64,000 nucleotides of DNA from Staphylococcus lutrae (GCF_002101335.1 NZ_CP020773.1:806001-870000); one strand, 5' to 3'. Positions 8,785-17,638 are shown, counted from the stretch's first letter. Numbers and translations are program-made. The notes: generated from the letters alone by a model not told the origin.

Positions 8785-9086
8785 AGGTAAATCTCTCCAT
8801 CGACCACCTCAACAGGGTAAGTTGCGACACACCCTTCATCCGGTGCTTGAACTTCACCTGTATTTAAATCAATTTTTTGGTCATGCAATGGACAAAAAAC
8901 AAAATGGTCACTCACCGTTCCCTCTGATAGGGGGCCTTGTTGATGCGGGCACACATTATGAATGGCCTTCACATCACCCACTTCAGTGAGAAACAACGCG
9001 ATGGGCGTTTCATCTACTATGACTTTCTTCCCAATAAGGGGCTCTAAATCCGATAATTTGCCAACTTTTACTTTTCCTTGTTGCAT
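8772..9086 (-). CDS. nirD: Nitrite reductase small subunit (Rieske type)
   Basis: Small subunit of the NADH-dependent cytoplasmic nitrite reductase, 104 aa. A Rieske-like fold is shown by CPH in HNVCPHQQGPLSEG and CPLHDQKIDLNTG, giving Cys-x-His and Cys-x2-His, so the cluster ligands are present. The start at 9086 (MQQGKVKV) has an AAGGTGTAGG ribosome site and lies 4 bp after the nirB stop. A longer frame from 9164 runs back into nirB and is rejected. Acts with NirB to reduce nitrite to ammonium. Confidence 0.93.
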   Translation of the reverse strand: MQQGKVKVGKLSDLEPLIGKKVIVDETPIALFLTEVGDVKAIHNVCPHQQGPLSEGTVSDHFVFCPLHDQKIDLNTGEVQAPDEGCVATYPVEVVDGEIYLWLP

Positions 9087-9090
9087 CGTC

Positions 9091-11496
9091 CTACACCTTC
9101 TCAACTTCAAATATTTTTTGCTTGTGCTTGTCCGCAACGATCTCTTGCCATGGTTCTTGTTCAACAGCGGCTTTAGCGACCATAATACGCTCGAAAAGCG
9201 CTTCTTGTTTTTCAGGGTCTAACACGACGGCTTTAACCTGGTCAAATCCAAGACGTCTTAACCACGGTGCGGTACGCTCTGCATAGTGCGCTGTTTCGCG
9301 ATAATATTGCATATACGCACCACATAACTTAATGACATCTTCTTCAGTAGAAACGGTTGTTAAATATTCACCGATTTCTACAGTCGTTCCTCCATTTCCT
9401 CCAACATAAATTTGGAAACCATTTTCAACTCCGATAATACCAAAGTCTTTCACACCTGATTCGACACAACTTCTCGGACATCCCGACACACCCATTTTGA
9501 ATTTATGAGGCGTATCAATGTATTCAAATGTTGCTTCTAAACGAATGCCTAAACGCGTCGTATATTGTGTGCCAAAACGACAAAATTCCTTGCCAACACA
9601 ACTTTTAACAGAACGTGTCTTTTTCGCATAAGCCGATGCCGAACGCATCCCTAATGCCGACCAAATGTCTGGTAAATCCTCTTTTTTCACACCATATAAA
9701 CCAATGCGTTGCGAACCGGTCACCTTGACTAATGGGACGTTATACTGCTTCGCGACTTCACCCAAACGAATCAGTTGATCCGCATCAGTCACACCGCCAC
9801 GCATTTGAGGGATGACGGAAAATGTGCCATCATTTTGAATGTTGGCATGATAGCGTTCATTCGCAAAGCGTGATGCTTTCTCATCCACATGTTCATTCGG
9901 GTATACCATATTCAAATAGTAATTGATAGCCGGACGACATTTAGGACAGCCCCCTTTGTTTTTAAAATCGAGCACATGTCTCACTTCTTTAGACGTTTTC
10001 AAACCTTTTGCACGAATTTGTGTCACAATTTGATCTCTAGATAAATCAGTACATGCACAAATTCCTGTAGGGGCATTTGCTACAAAGTCATCACCTAAAG
10101 CATGTTCTAGTAATGCGCCAATTTGTACTTTACATTTTCCACAAGAGTTCCCGGCTTTCGTTACGCGTGTCACATCAGCGACTGAAGTCAAACCTTGTTC
10201 GTGAATGGCTGATACAATAACTCCTTTTGAGATACCGTTACAACCACAAATGGTTTCACTATCATCCATGTCAGCAACCTGCAATGTCTCCCCTTCTCCT
10301 GCTTTATGCAAAATTGAAACTAACGTATAGTCGTCAATCGGTTCGCCTTTTTTCATCATATTATAAAAACGTTGTCCCTCATCCGTATCACCATATAATA
10401 CCGCACCAACGATTTTATTATCTTGAACGAACACCTTTTTATAAATGTTATCCACACCATTAAACATTTCAATGCCACGCACTGTATCATTTTCTACAAT
10501 GCGCCCTGCACTGAACAAATCACATCCGGAAACTTTTAATGATGTAAAGGTCGTAGAACCATGATATCCGTCAGTCGATTGATCTGTAATATGATCTGCG
10601 AGTATTTTACCTTGTTCATAGAGTGGCGCTACGAGTCCATAGACTTTTGATCGATGTTCTGCACACTCCCCAACCGCATAAATGTTTGGATCGCTCGTTT
10701 GCATAAAGTCATTGACAATAATACCTCGTCCAATCTCCAAACCTGATGCACGCGCCTCCTTCGTGACTGGGCGAATCCCAACTGCCATCACCACCATATC
10801 CGCTTCCAATACACGGCCATCCGACAGACGAACACCTTCTACAGCTGTATCACCGATGATTTCTTGTGTATTCGCTTGCAATTCAAACTGTAGCCCTTGT
10901 TTTTCTAAATCTTGTTTCAACAATTCCCCAGCACGGCGATCGAGTTGTACTTCCATCAACCACTCAGCTAGATGCACGACTGTCACATTCATACCTTGTT
11001 CTACTAAACCGCGTGCACACTCCAAACCAAGCAAACCGCCGCCTATGACGATGGCTTTCTTTTTTGTTTTGGCAATTTCTAACATTTTCTCTGTATCATC
11101 AATTGTTCGAAAGCCTACGACACCTGCTAATCGTGACCCATCAATTGGCAAAATGAATGCATCCGATCCTGTTGCGATAATCATTTGATCATAATCGACC
11201 ACTTGCCCTTTTTCCGTCTCAACTTGACGTGCTTCGCGATTGATTTTAACAACTTTATCTCCCGTAATAAGACGAATCCCTCGATCTTTATACCATGCAT
11301 AATCGTTCATAATCGCCTCTTCAACCGTCATCTTATTCTGTAAAATATTCGATAACATAATTCGGTTATAATTTGGATAAGGTTCTTTACCAATAATTGT
11401 AATTTCAAAACGCTCAGGGTCACGCTCTAAAATTTCTTCTATCGTACGTACACCTGCCATACCATTACCGACCATTAATAGTTTTGTTTTGCTCAT
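9091..11496 (-). CDS. nirB: NADH-dependent nitrite reductase large subunit
   Basis: Six-electron reduction of nitrite to ammonium in the cytoplasm, using NADH, FAD, iron-sulfur clusters and siroheme. 801 aa from ATG 11496, which has GGAGG 6 bp upstream; the in-frame ATG at 11502 lies directly against the GGAGG. Domains: N-terminal FAD/NAD oxidoreductase with GNGMAGVRTIEE and IVIGGGLLGLECARGL; BFD-like cysteine clusters (CGCNG / CGKC and CACTD / CPKC) around residues 410-530; sulfite/nitrite reductase half-domains; and a C-terminal siroheme/[4Fe-4S] site with CVGKEFC and CPRSC. The start overlaps the preceding precorrin-2 dehydrogenase gene by 32 bp. All key residues look intact. Confidence 0.97.
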   Translation of the reverse strand: MSKTKLLMVGNGMAGVRTIEEILERDPERFEITIIGKEPYPNYNRIMLSNILQNKMTVEEAIMNDYAWYKDRGIRLITGDKVVKINREARQVETEKGQVVDYDQMIIATGSDAFILPIDGSRLAGVVGFRTIDDTEKMLEIAKTKKKAIVIGGGLLGLECARGLVEQGMNVTVVHLAEWLMEVQLDRRAGELLKQDLEKQGLQFELQANTQEIIGDTAVEGVRLSDGRVLEADMVVMAVGIRPVTKEARASGLEIGRGIIVNDFMQTSDPNIYAVGECAEHRSKVYGLVAPLYEQGKILADHITDQSTDGYHGSTTFTSLKVSGCDLFSAGRIVENDTVRGIEMFNGVDNIYKKVFVQDNKIVGAVLYGDTDEGQRFYNMMKKGEPIDDYTLVSILHKAGEGETLQVADMDDSETICGCNGISKGVIVSAIHEQGLTSVADVTRVTKAGNSCGKCKVQIGALLEHALGDDFVANAPTGICACTDLSRDQIVTQIRAKGLKTSKEVRHVLDFKNKGGCPKCRPAINYYLNMVYPNEHVDEKASRFANERYHANIQNDGTFSVIPQMRGGVTDADQLIRLGEVAKQYNVPLVKVTGSQRIGLYGVKKEDLPDIWSALGMRSASAYAKKTRSVKSCVGKEFCRFGTQYTTRLGIRLEATFEYIDTPHKFKMGVSGCPRSCVESGVKDFGIIGVENGFQIYVGGNGGTTVEIGEYLTTVSTEEDVIKLCGAYMQYYRETAHYAERTAPWLRRLGFDQVKAVVLDPEKQEALFERIMVAKAAVEQEPWQEIVADKHKQKIFEVEKV

Positions 11497-11950
11497 ACTC
11501 ATCCTCCTCAAGTGTAGCCAAAAACGCTTTAATTTTTGCCGCATAATCTTTTACTTGATGAATCGCTTGACCATCAGAACTTAAACTCACTTTAATCCCT
11601 TGATGTTCAATATCCAAACTGTTATAAAAATCAGATTGTGTACGATCCCCTGTATGATTGACCCATTGTTTTGATGTCGCCGCATCACGTACGTGTTGAT
11701 TCACCACTTGATCATTCGTCGCAATCACAATCAGATCAGCGTCTGCGATATCAGATGTTTCGTATCGCTTTTGAATCAATTGAATGTGGTCTCCCCACTG
11801 CGTTCGTGTAAAAGCTGGCTCAAACTCAGGGCTCACCACTTTTAAACTGCCTGCCTCATCTTTTAACTTTTCAAATTTTCTCCAGGCAATTTTACCGCCT
11901 CCGATAATGACTACTTTCCTATGTGCCAATTTCAACTGGACCGTGTACAT
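11465..11950 (-). CDS. Precorrin-2 dehydrogenase (siroheme synthase N-domain)
   Basis: Oxidises precorrin-2 to sirohydrochlorin with NAD. From ATG 11950, which has AAGGAGGGG just upstream, it is 161 aa. The Rossmann loop VVIIGGGKIAWRKFEKL begins near residue 13, followed by VVSPEF and DADLIVIATND, typical of the CysG N-terminal domain. Family members are usually about 200 aa, so the C-terminal dimerisation part is short. The start overlaps nirR by 19 bp and the end overlaps nirB by 32 bp. Staphylococcal naming differs (sirA in S. carnosus, sirC elsewhere), so I give no symbol. Confidence 0.88.
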   Translation of the reverse strand: MYTVQLKLAHRKVVIIGGGKIAWRKFEKLKDEAGSLKVVSPEFEPAFTRTQWGDHIQLIQKRYETSDIADADLIVIATNDQVVNQHVRDAATSKQWVNHTGDRTQSDFYNSLDIEHQGIKVSLSSDGQAIHQVKDYAAKIKAFLATLEEDEYEQNKTINGR

Positions 11951-12672
11951 TCCACCCCTCCTTTGCACGCGACAAGTCGACTGAAAATCACTTCTTTTAA
12001 TACAGGATGAAAATTCATCGCTGAAGTAAACGTCAACGTACAAGGTAATGCAAGCGATAAAATACGTTGCTGTGTCCGTTGCACTAAAAAACCATCATAG
12101 AAAAAATACGGTATGATTAACAATTGATCCCATTGTTGTGCGATTTCAGTTAAAACTTGTTCATATTGATATGTGCCGTAGACCATACATGGATAGCACG
12201 GGCGATCGGGTGTTGAAAGTTGACGTGCCATGATTGCTAAAGCTTGCGCAGGTTGCGTATATCGATGACTGCCGTGTGCCAAAATGATGACGCAAGTCTT
12301 TGGCGTCAGCTGCTCTTGATGATGCGCGATTTGTTGTGCAACCCAATCAATCATTTTTGGATGTGTCCCCAACGGTTGTGCCAAACGAAATGTCACGTGT
12401 GGATAGCGCTTTTCCCAAATCTGTTTGCCGTTAACGATATCCTCATAATAATGCGACGCTGAAAACAGCAATAATGGCATCAGGTACACCACTGTGGCAC
12501 CTGCCTTCACTTGCATATCAATCACAGCTTCTAAATGTACCGTCTCACTTTCTAAAAATGCGAGCTCATAGTCCACAGCTTCATTTTCGAACAACTGTGT
12601 AACAAAATGTGTCAATGTTTGGTTTAACGCACCCTTACGCATACCGTGAACAATGAGTATCACTTTTTCCAT
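11932..12672 (-). CDS. nirR: NirR, CbiX/SirB-type sirohydrochlorin ferrochelatase
   Basis: Despite the historical name, staphylococcal NirR belongs to the CbiX chelatase family and probably inserts iron into sirohydrochlorin as the last step to siroheme. 246 aa. Seen: an N-terminal chelatase half with ILIVHGMRKGALN and a second half with IILAHGSHRYTQPAQ, each carrying the conserved His near the end of a beta strand, plus LMPLLLFSASHYYEDI. Start ATG 12672 has GGGGGATG 8 bp upstream; the frame from 12711 lacks a ribosome site. It is the first gene of the transcription unit nirR to sirB. Upstream are a Rex-like site and two NreC-like dyads. Confidence 0.85.
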   Translation of the reverse strand: MEKVILIVHGMRKGALNQTLTHFVTQLFENEAVDYELAFLESETVHLEAVIDMQVKAGATVVYLMPLLLFSASHYYEDIVNGKQIWEKRYPHVTFRLAQPLGTHPKMIDWVAQQIAHHQEQLTPKTCVIILAHGSHRYTQPAQALAIMARQLSTPDRPCYPCMVYGTYQYEQVLTEIAQQWDQLLIIPYFFYDGFLVQRTQQRILSLALPCTLTFTSAMNFHPVLKEVIFSRLVACKGGVECTRSS

Positions 12673-12718
12673 CACTTCATCCCCCTTTGTTTCTATTTTA
12701 GACGAAATCACGCTTCAA

Positions 12719-12736
12719 ATGTGATTCGATTCACAT
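12719..12736. promoter_or_regulatory. Rex-like operator before nirR
   Basis: ATGTGATTCGATTCACAT is an inverted repeat (TGTGA-N6-TCACA) close to the staphylococcal Rex consensus TTGTGAA-W4-TTCACAA. Rex is an NADH-sensing repressor of anaerobic genes, and nir genes are known Rex targets in S. aureus. The site lies 47-64 bp before the nirR start codon, a good place for repression. Confidence 0.65.
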
Positions 12737-12749
12737 AAAGAACGAAAAA

Positions 12750-12788
12750 TAGGGAATCCCCTCTCCTTAAACTTGAGGGAATTCCCTA
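12750..12788. promoter_or_regulatory. Two NreC-like dyads that also form a terminator stem
   Basis: TAGGGAATCCCCTC (12750-12763) and GAGGGAATTCCCTA (12775-12788) each match TAGGG-N4-CCCTA at 9 of 10 fixed bases, with centres 25 bp apart. The two arms are also reverse complements of each other, so on the minus strand they make a stem followed by TTTTT. This is the expected terminator of the GNAT gene whose stop is at 12815. One sequence may thus end the upstream gene and bind NreC for nirR. Confidence 0.65.
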
Positions 12789-12814
12789 TCTCTCTTATAA
12801 ATCTAAAGGTGAAC

Positions 12815-13375
12815 TCACGATGATGCCTCATTTTCTGAAGCCCATGGCGGCGGTGCCAACAAGTTTGGATTGTACCGCTCTGGTATTAACACTTTCACCA
12901 TCATTACTCCTAAATCACCACTCTCTTCTTCCATAGTGAAAAACGATTGATAACCTCGTCGTGCATAAACCTCTTTTAACCAACGCATTTTACGTCCTGA
13001 CGTCCCCAATACCACTGCCGGTGCCTTTAACGTATCACGTAAAATCGTTTTTTCAACATACGTCATTAATTGATTACCATACCCTTTGCCCGCTTCATCT
13101 GGATCGGTTGCAAACCAACAAACAAAAGGATATTTTGATACCGGACGACTCGGCTCCCATGGAAAACGGATGGACAAAGTTGAAATGGGTACCCCTTCTT
13201 TTTCAAGAATATACACCATATGTTGGGTAATATTTTTTTCTATCATTTCCATTGTTGCATGCACAGAGGGCCAATCAATCCCAACGTCTCTTAAAGGGGT
13301 AAAGGCTTGATACATCAATTGATATAAACTTTGGGCATCCTCTAACGTAGCCAGTCTGATATTCACTTGTGACAT
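12815..13375 (-). CDS. GNAT-family N-acetyltransferase
   Basis: Predicted acetyl-CoA-dependent acetyltransferase of unknown substrate, 186 aa. The N-terminus IRLATLEDAQSLYQLMYQAF is the usual GNAT start, and the acetyl-CoA binding loop appears as DEAGKGYGNQLMTYVE near residues 94-109. Start ATG 13375 follows GGAGGAGATGAG. It stands between nirC and nirR on the same strand but seems to have its own terminator, so it may be a separate unit. The C-terminus is Pro-rich. No further assignment is possible. Confidence 0.85.
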   Translation of the reverse strand: MSQVNIRLATLEDAQSLYQLMYQAFTPLRDVGIDWPSVHATMEMIEKNITQHMVYILEKEGVPISTLSIRFPWEPSRPVSKYPFVCWFATDPDEAGKGYGNQLMTYVEKTILRDTLKAPAVVLGTSGRKMRWLKEVYARRGYQSFFTMEEESGDLGVMMVKVLIPERYNPNLLAPPPWASENEASS

Positions 13376-13729
13376 CTCATCTCCTCCATTCTTATATTGT
13401 TAGATTATCAAAATGACGTGAAGCTGACCGCTTGTTCGCTCACACAAAAAGTATGCCAACTTTTATGAATATTCACAACAAAACAATCGTTCAACGTCAC
13501 ATGACTTAGAAATGTCATAAGACAAACCCATCTACATGCTGCGATTTTTTCATCGTATATATAATAAATAGGCTTGTCTCCTAAATGATTTTAGAAAACA
13601 AGCCTCATATCACACGTTCAATCAAATATATCTTGTAGCGCACTGGAACAATGTAATGCGGTGTGTTTGATCCAAAAACAATGACGATTCACGCATCTCG
13701 CACAGTTGATTTTAAAGCTTTTTGGACTG
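13376..13729. other. Intergenic region between nirC and the GNAT gene
   Basis: Contains the nirC terminator stem (13570-13605, separate entry). The remaining bases (13376-13569 and 13606-13729) hold no credible gene; the first part presumably carries the GNAT promoter. Confidence 0.5.
13568..13608 (-). terminator. Terminator after nirC
   Basis: AGGCTTGT (13570-13577) pairs with ACAAGCCT (13598-13605), and CCTAAA pairs with TTTAG inside. On the minus strand the stem is followed by ATTTATTAT. The same 8-base arms reappear at 19328-19352. Confidence 0.7.
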
Positions 13730-14554
13730 CTATTTTTGTCCGATACGTCGTGAGCCATTTAAATAGGCAAATACTAAACCGACGAAAAGGCCGCCACCAA
13801 TATAGTTCCCAATAAATGCGAAAACGATATTTTTTACAACGTGTAACCATGACATGCCTTCGAAATTGTAAAATAACATGCCAACAAACAAGCCCGCGTT
13901 ATAAACAACATGTTCGTACGCCATGAAAAAGAAAATAATTACACCACTGGCGATAAAGAAAGCTTTTGCAAGACCTTCTTTATATTGCATTGATACATAA
14001 ATACCGATGTTAATAAAAAAGTTAGCAAAAATCGCTTTAATTAGAATCGCATGCCATGTTGATGCAATCGTTTTTGAATCAACAGTCGCTGACAAATAGT
14101 TAATCATCTCTGGTGTCATCACTTTTGTAAAATACATTAATATAAAAAGCACAAATGCGCCTAAAATATTACCGATAAAGCAGACTGTAAACAACCACAT
14201 CGTTTTTCCAAATGAAATCGTCCGATAATAAAGTCCTACAGTCAAGTACATAAAGTTACTTGTCAGCAATTCTGCATGTGTCAATACAATGAAGACTAAA
14301 GCAATACTGAAAGCAATCGCGCCCATCAAATTGACGACACCCGGTAAAGCACCTGCCATTTGCGTCTTTATCGCTAGCATAAATACAGTCACAATGGCTA
14401 ACAGAAATCCGGACATCATTGATTTAAGTAAATATCGTGGCATCGCTTGATCAAGCATGACTTCTTTCATTGCAACAGAATGAATAATACTTTGCACCGT
14501 TTCTCTTGATGCATATGAGTCAGAAACAGATTTAATCGGTTTTTGAATCCCCAT
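13730..14554 (-). CDS. nirC: Formate/nitrite transporter NirC
   Basis: Membrane channel of the FNT family moving nitrite (or formate) across the cytoplasmic membrane, so that nitrite made by Nar can reach NirBD or be exported. 274 aa with six hydrophobic segments, the family size. Conserved features include LLKSMMSGFLLAI at the start of the first membrane helix, the ELLTSNFM region and the AFFIASGVIIFFFMAYEHVVYNAG block. Start ATG 14554 with GGAGG 7 bp upstream. It is upstream of nirR with the GNAT gene between them. A partial Rex-like half site (TTGTGAATTTATGAA) begins at 14658, but its second arm is poor. Confidence 0.93.
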   Translation of the reverse strand: MGIQKPIKSVSDSYASRETVQSIIHSVAMKEVMLDQAMPRYLLKSMMSGFLLAIVTVFMLAIKTQMAGALPGVVNLMGAIAFSIALVFIVLTHAELLTSNFMYLTVGLYYRTISFGKTMWLFTVCFIGNILGAFVLFILMYFTKVMTPEMINYLSATVDSKTIASTWHAILIKAIFANFFINIGIYVSMQYKEGLAKAFFIASGVIIFFFMAYEHVVYNAGLFVGMLFYNFEGMSWLHVVKNIVFAFIGNYIGGGLFVGLVFAYLNGSRRIGQK

Positions 14555-14776
14555 GCTACAACCTCCATTTCATCTTAAACATGATGAATCTATCATGATA
14601 CTTCCCCCACATTTTACATCAATACATCTCCTGATGGGGACCCCGCTTTTTAAAAATTTGTGAATTTATGAACGTAGTATGCGCTACAATCCAATCATCT
14701 CACGCTTCCTATGATAGACAAACAAGATGTGACAAATAGCTCGAATGTAAACGACAGTGCGTTCTTTTCTATCAAT

Positions 14777-16309
14777 CTAAAGCAATCCTAACCATTTCCA
14801 ATACGTCATACTCATAATGACAACAAGAATATAACCAATGACTGTAATAGGAATACCCGCTTTCAAGAAATCTTTAACTGTAAACGTATCTGTCCCGTAT
14901 GCCAACATACTTTGTGGCGAACTCACCGGGAGAAGGAAACCAAAGCTGATAACGAACTGTTGAATTAATACAAATCCAATCGCATGATCCCCTAAACTTA
15001 ACGTTGAAGTTAACGATATAAATACCGGAATCAACGCTGAAGCGAGGCTTGTCGCACTTGCAAATCCTAAGTGAATGAGAATATTGAACAATGATATTAA
15101 CGCAATTGTTGCAACGATTGGCATACCTTTTAAGCCCATCAGTCCAAATGTTTGGTCACTTAACCATTGTGCCGCATGCGTTTGCAACAACACATTCCCT
15201 AATGAAATCCCTACACCGAATACAATGATTGTTCCCCATGGAATACGGCTTTCTGCTTCTTTCCAACTCATCACACCAATTTTTGGCGTCAACATGACTG
15301 CTAATGCCAATAATGTAATAGAAGACGAATCAATCGGATGTAGTATTTTTTCAGTAGACCACAATAAAAGTAATAATACGGAAATAATAATTAAACGCCA
15401 CTCTTTTGCTTTAATCGGACCGAGTTCTGCAAGTTGCTTTTGAACCAGTTGTGTGCCTCCAGCAATTTCGTCTTGTTCGGGTGGTACCACTTTTAACATG
15501 ACAAAATACAATACGAAAGACATAATTATGGACCATGGTGCTGCATACAAAAACCATTCTCCCCATGACACATCATGTCCGAGTTGATCATTAATAAAGT
15601 TAATCGCCACGATATTTTGTGCGGCAGCGGTTTTAATACCGATATTCCATATAGAGACCGCTTGAACAGCAGTAATAATCAGTAATGCTGCTAACTTGCT
15701 CTCCTTTGCCGCACCAAATGCAGCAATCATCCCTAATAAAATCGGAACGACTGCGCCTGCACGTGCCGTTGCAGATGGAACGAAGAAAGCTAAAATAATC
15801 GATACGAGTATCGCACCAATCACGATACGTTTCGTTTTGTTTCCAACAAGAGATAGCACCCAAAGCGCTAAACGTTTATGTAAATTCGTCACTTGCATCG
15901 CAGTAGCTAAAAATAATGCAGCGGCAACCAATGCGACAGCGCTTGTTGAAAAACCACTAAAAGCTAATTTCAAAGCATTCCCTGTTCCTAATGGATCAGC
16001 GCCTGATAATACGGCACCGCCGACCTTTGGATTTCCGAGTGCCTTTGATAAACCTTGAACCGGACTAAAACCGAGTAAGACAATAATAAGACCAACAATC
16101 ATCGTTGCCGAAACTGGATATGACACTGCTTCAGTCACCCACAAAATGACGGCAAACGCTAAAATTGCTAACGCAGCTTTCCCCATGAAAGGTAAACTTG
16201 CCGGAGTAGGTGCTAATAATACGGCAATTAATGCCACAAAACTCAGTATCAACCATATCGGTTTAAACGTTGTCCCTTCTTTTTTCTTTGAAGCTGTTGT
16301 TGAGGCCAT
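14777..16309 (-). CDS. DASS/SLC13-family anion transporter
   Basis: Secondary transporter of the divalent anion:Na+ symporter family, predicted to move dicarboxylates, citrate or sulfate across the membrane. 510 aa with about 12 hydrophobic segments. Family marks: VTEAVSYPVSATMI near the N-terminus, FFVPSATARAGAVVPI, and in the second half IHLGFASATSLASALIPV and LLPVSSPQSMLAYGTD, corresponding to the two SNT-like ion-binding loops. GGGGGAGC lies just before ATG 16309. Closest in style to YflS-like malate/2-oxoglutarate transporters, but the substrate cannot be read from the sequence. Confidence 0.88.
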   Translation of the reverse strand: MASTTASKKKEGTTFKPIWLILSFVALIAVLLAPTPASLPFMGKAALAILAFAVILWVTEAVSYPVSATMIVGLIIVLLGFSPVQGLSKALGNPKVGGAVLSGADPLGTGNALKLAFSGFSTSAVALVAAALFLATAMQVTNLHKRLALWVLSLVGNKTKRIVIGAILVSIILAFFVPSATARAGAVVPILLGMIAAFGAAKESKLAALLIITAVQAVSIWNIGIKTAAAQNIVAINFINDQLGHDVSWGEWFLYAAPWSIIMSFVLYFVMLKVVPPEQDEIAGGTQLVQKQLAELGPIKAKEWRLIIISVLLLLLWSTEKILHPIDSSSITLLALAVMLTPKIGVMSWKEAESRIPWGTIIVFGVGISLGNVLLQTHAAQWLSDQTFGLMGLKGMPIVATIALISLFNILIHLGFASATSLASALIPVFISLTSTLSLGDHAIGFVLIQQFVISFGFLLPVSSPQSMLAYGTDTFTVKDFLKAGIPITVIGYILVVIMSMTYWKWLGLL

Positions 16310-16409
16310 TTTTGAGCTCCCCCTTTTCTATCTGTAAATTTAATATTATTGTATCAAGAAAGCATTTCAAAATAATGGATTTGTTATAACTTTCACAAAA
16401 AATTAATAA

Positions 16410-17432
16410 CTAGTGGTTCAGTTGTAAAGCCTGATCACCCACATGAATCCACTGTCGTTTAATCATAATTCGATAAATAATAAATGTCACGATAGCCGGT
16501 AAAACAAAATGAAACGCAATAATCAATAACCATGTATTCAACTGACTTCCCATCGTATGTAACGTCATGATTTGTCCGACCAAACCGCTCGTTCCCATTC
16601 CAGCACCTGCAGCATTATTCGTCATAGGAAATAGCGTTGTCATTATCGGCGCAATAATCGCACTTGCTAAAGTCGGTGGAACTAAAATCAGCGGTTTCAT
16701 TAAAATATTAGGCACTTGCAACATACTCGTCCCTAATCCGATAGAAATCACGCCACTCATGCCGTTTTCTTTATAGCTCGTTACCGCAAAACCAATCATT
16801 TGGCAAGCACACCCTATCGTTGCGGCACCTGCAGCCAAACCTGATAAATCAAGCATTAACGCTAATGCAGCACTCGAAATCGGCGCCGTTAAACACAAAC
16901 CAAAAATCACTGCGACCAGTATCCCCATGACAAATGGTTGTTGTTCAGTGGAAACCATAATAATTTTACCGATTTCCATCATTAATTCATTCAATATCGG
17001 GCCTAAAAATTTCGCGACTGTGCCTCCAATCACTAATGTGAGTAATGGCGTGACGATAATATCAATTTTCGTTTTTGAAGCATAAAAACGGCTCAGTTCA
17101 ACTGCGATTAAAACGGCAAAATAGGCGCCTACCGCACCACCAGAAAATGTTTCGTAACCGAGCATTCCCACAATGACTGATGTAAATATGACGAGCGGAT
17201 TTGCTTTTAAACCATAACCAATTGCCGCACCAATGGCTGCCCCTGTTAAACTTTGCGCGACTTTCCCGACATCAACCAAAAATTGAAGTTGCAAACTTGG
17301 AAATAACGTTTGATGCCCTATCGTTTGCATAATCAATCCAATAATTAATGAACTAAATAATCCAAACGTCATATAACTTAATCCGTCAATAAACCAACGA
17401 TGAAGTAATTTTTTCACTTTTTTTGCACACAT
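16410..17432 (-). CDS. PfoR/PTS_EIIC_2-family membrane protein (copy 1)
   Basis: 340-aa integral membrane protein of the PTS_EIIC_2 family, often annotated as regulatory protein PfoR. About ten hydrophobic segments. Family signatures: AIGAAIGYGLKANPL, APISSAALALMLDLSGLAAGAATIGCACQMIGF and AGAGMGTSGLVGQI. No phosphorylatable IIA or IIB domain is attached or encoded nearby, so classical PTS transport is unlikely; the family may be transporters of small metabolites. Start ATG 17432 has only a modest ribosome site (AAGATGGG). It lies upstream of the DASS transporter gene on the same strand with a 100-bp gap. Two paralogues occur at 21613 and 41705. Confidence 0.82.
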   Translation of the reverse strand: MCAKKVKKLLHRWFIDGLSYMTFGLFSSLIIGLIMQTIGHQTLFPSLQLQFLVDVGKVAQSLTGAAIGAAIGYGLKANPLVIFTSVIVGMLGYETFSGGAVGAYFAVLIAVELSRFYASKTKIDIIVTPLLTLVIGGTVAKFLGPILNELMMEIGKIIMVSTEQQPFVMGILVAVIFGLCLTAPISSAALALMLDLSGLAAGAATIGCACQMIGFAVTSYKENGMSGVISIGLGTSMLQVPNILMKPLILVPPTLASAIIAPIMTTLFPMTNNAAGAGMGTSGLVGQIMTLHTMGSQLNTWLLIIAFHFVLPAIVTFIIYRIMIKRQWIHVGDQALQLNH

Positions 17433-17544
17433 CCCATCTTGATGATTTAATCTTATTATCCCTATATTAACATAGGTGTCCCTTCTCTGATGAAAAATGT
17501 TCCGTCAAAACTGAGGCAACATCTATAATAAGTCATCGCAAAAT

Positions 17545-17600
17545 AAAAAACCCATCAACACCTTCGCTATATGACGATAGCGTACAATGTTGATGGATTT
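17545..17600 (-). terminator. Terminator after the aldehyde dehydrogenase gene
   Basis: CCATCAACA (17552-17560) with TGTTGATGG (17588-17596), and an inner stem CGCTAT / ATAGCG (17565-17570 / 17577-17582). The minus-strand transcript continues GGGTTTTTTATTTT. Confidence 0.9.
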
Positions 17601-17638
17601 AGAATTGACTCAAAAGGCTTCTCAGTTGTTTCTATAAA

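Noticed and set aside
10227..11188. Plus-strand frames of 60-168 codons opposite nirB
   Set aside because: Antisense shadows of a highly conserved gene; no ribosome sites, low-complexity Ser/Thr/Pro/His composition.
14634..14646. GGGGACCCC near nirC as an NreC dyad
   Set aside because: The spacer between the G and C arms is too short for TAGGG-N4-CCCTA and the outer T/A bases are missing.
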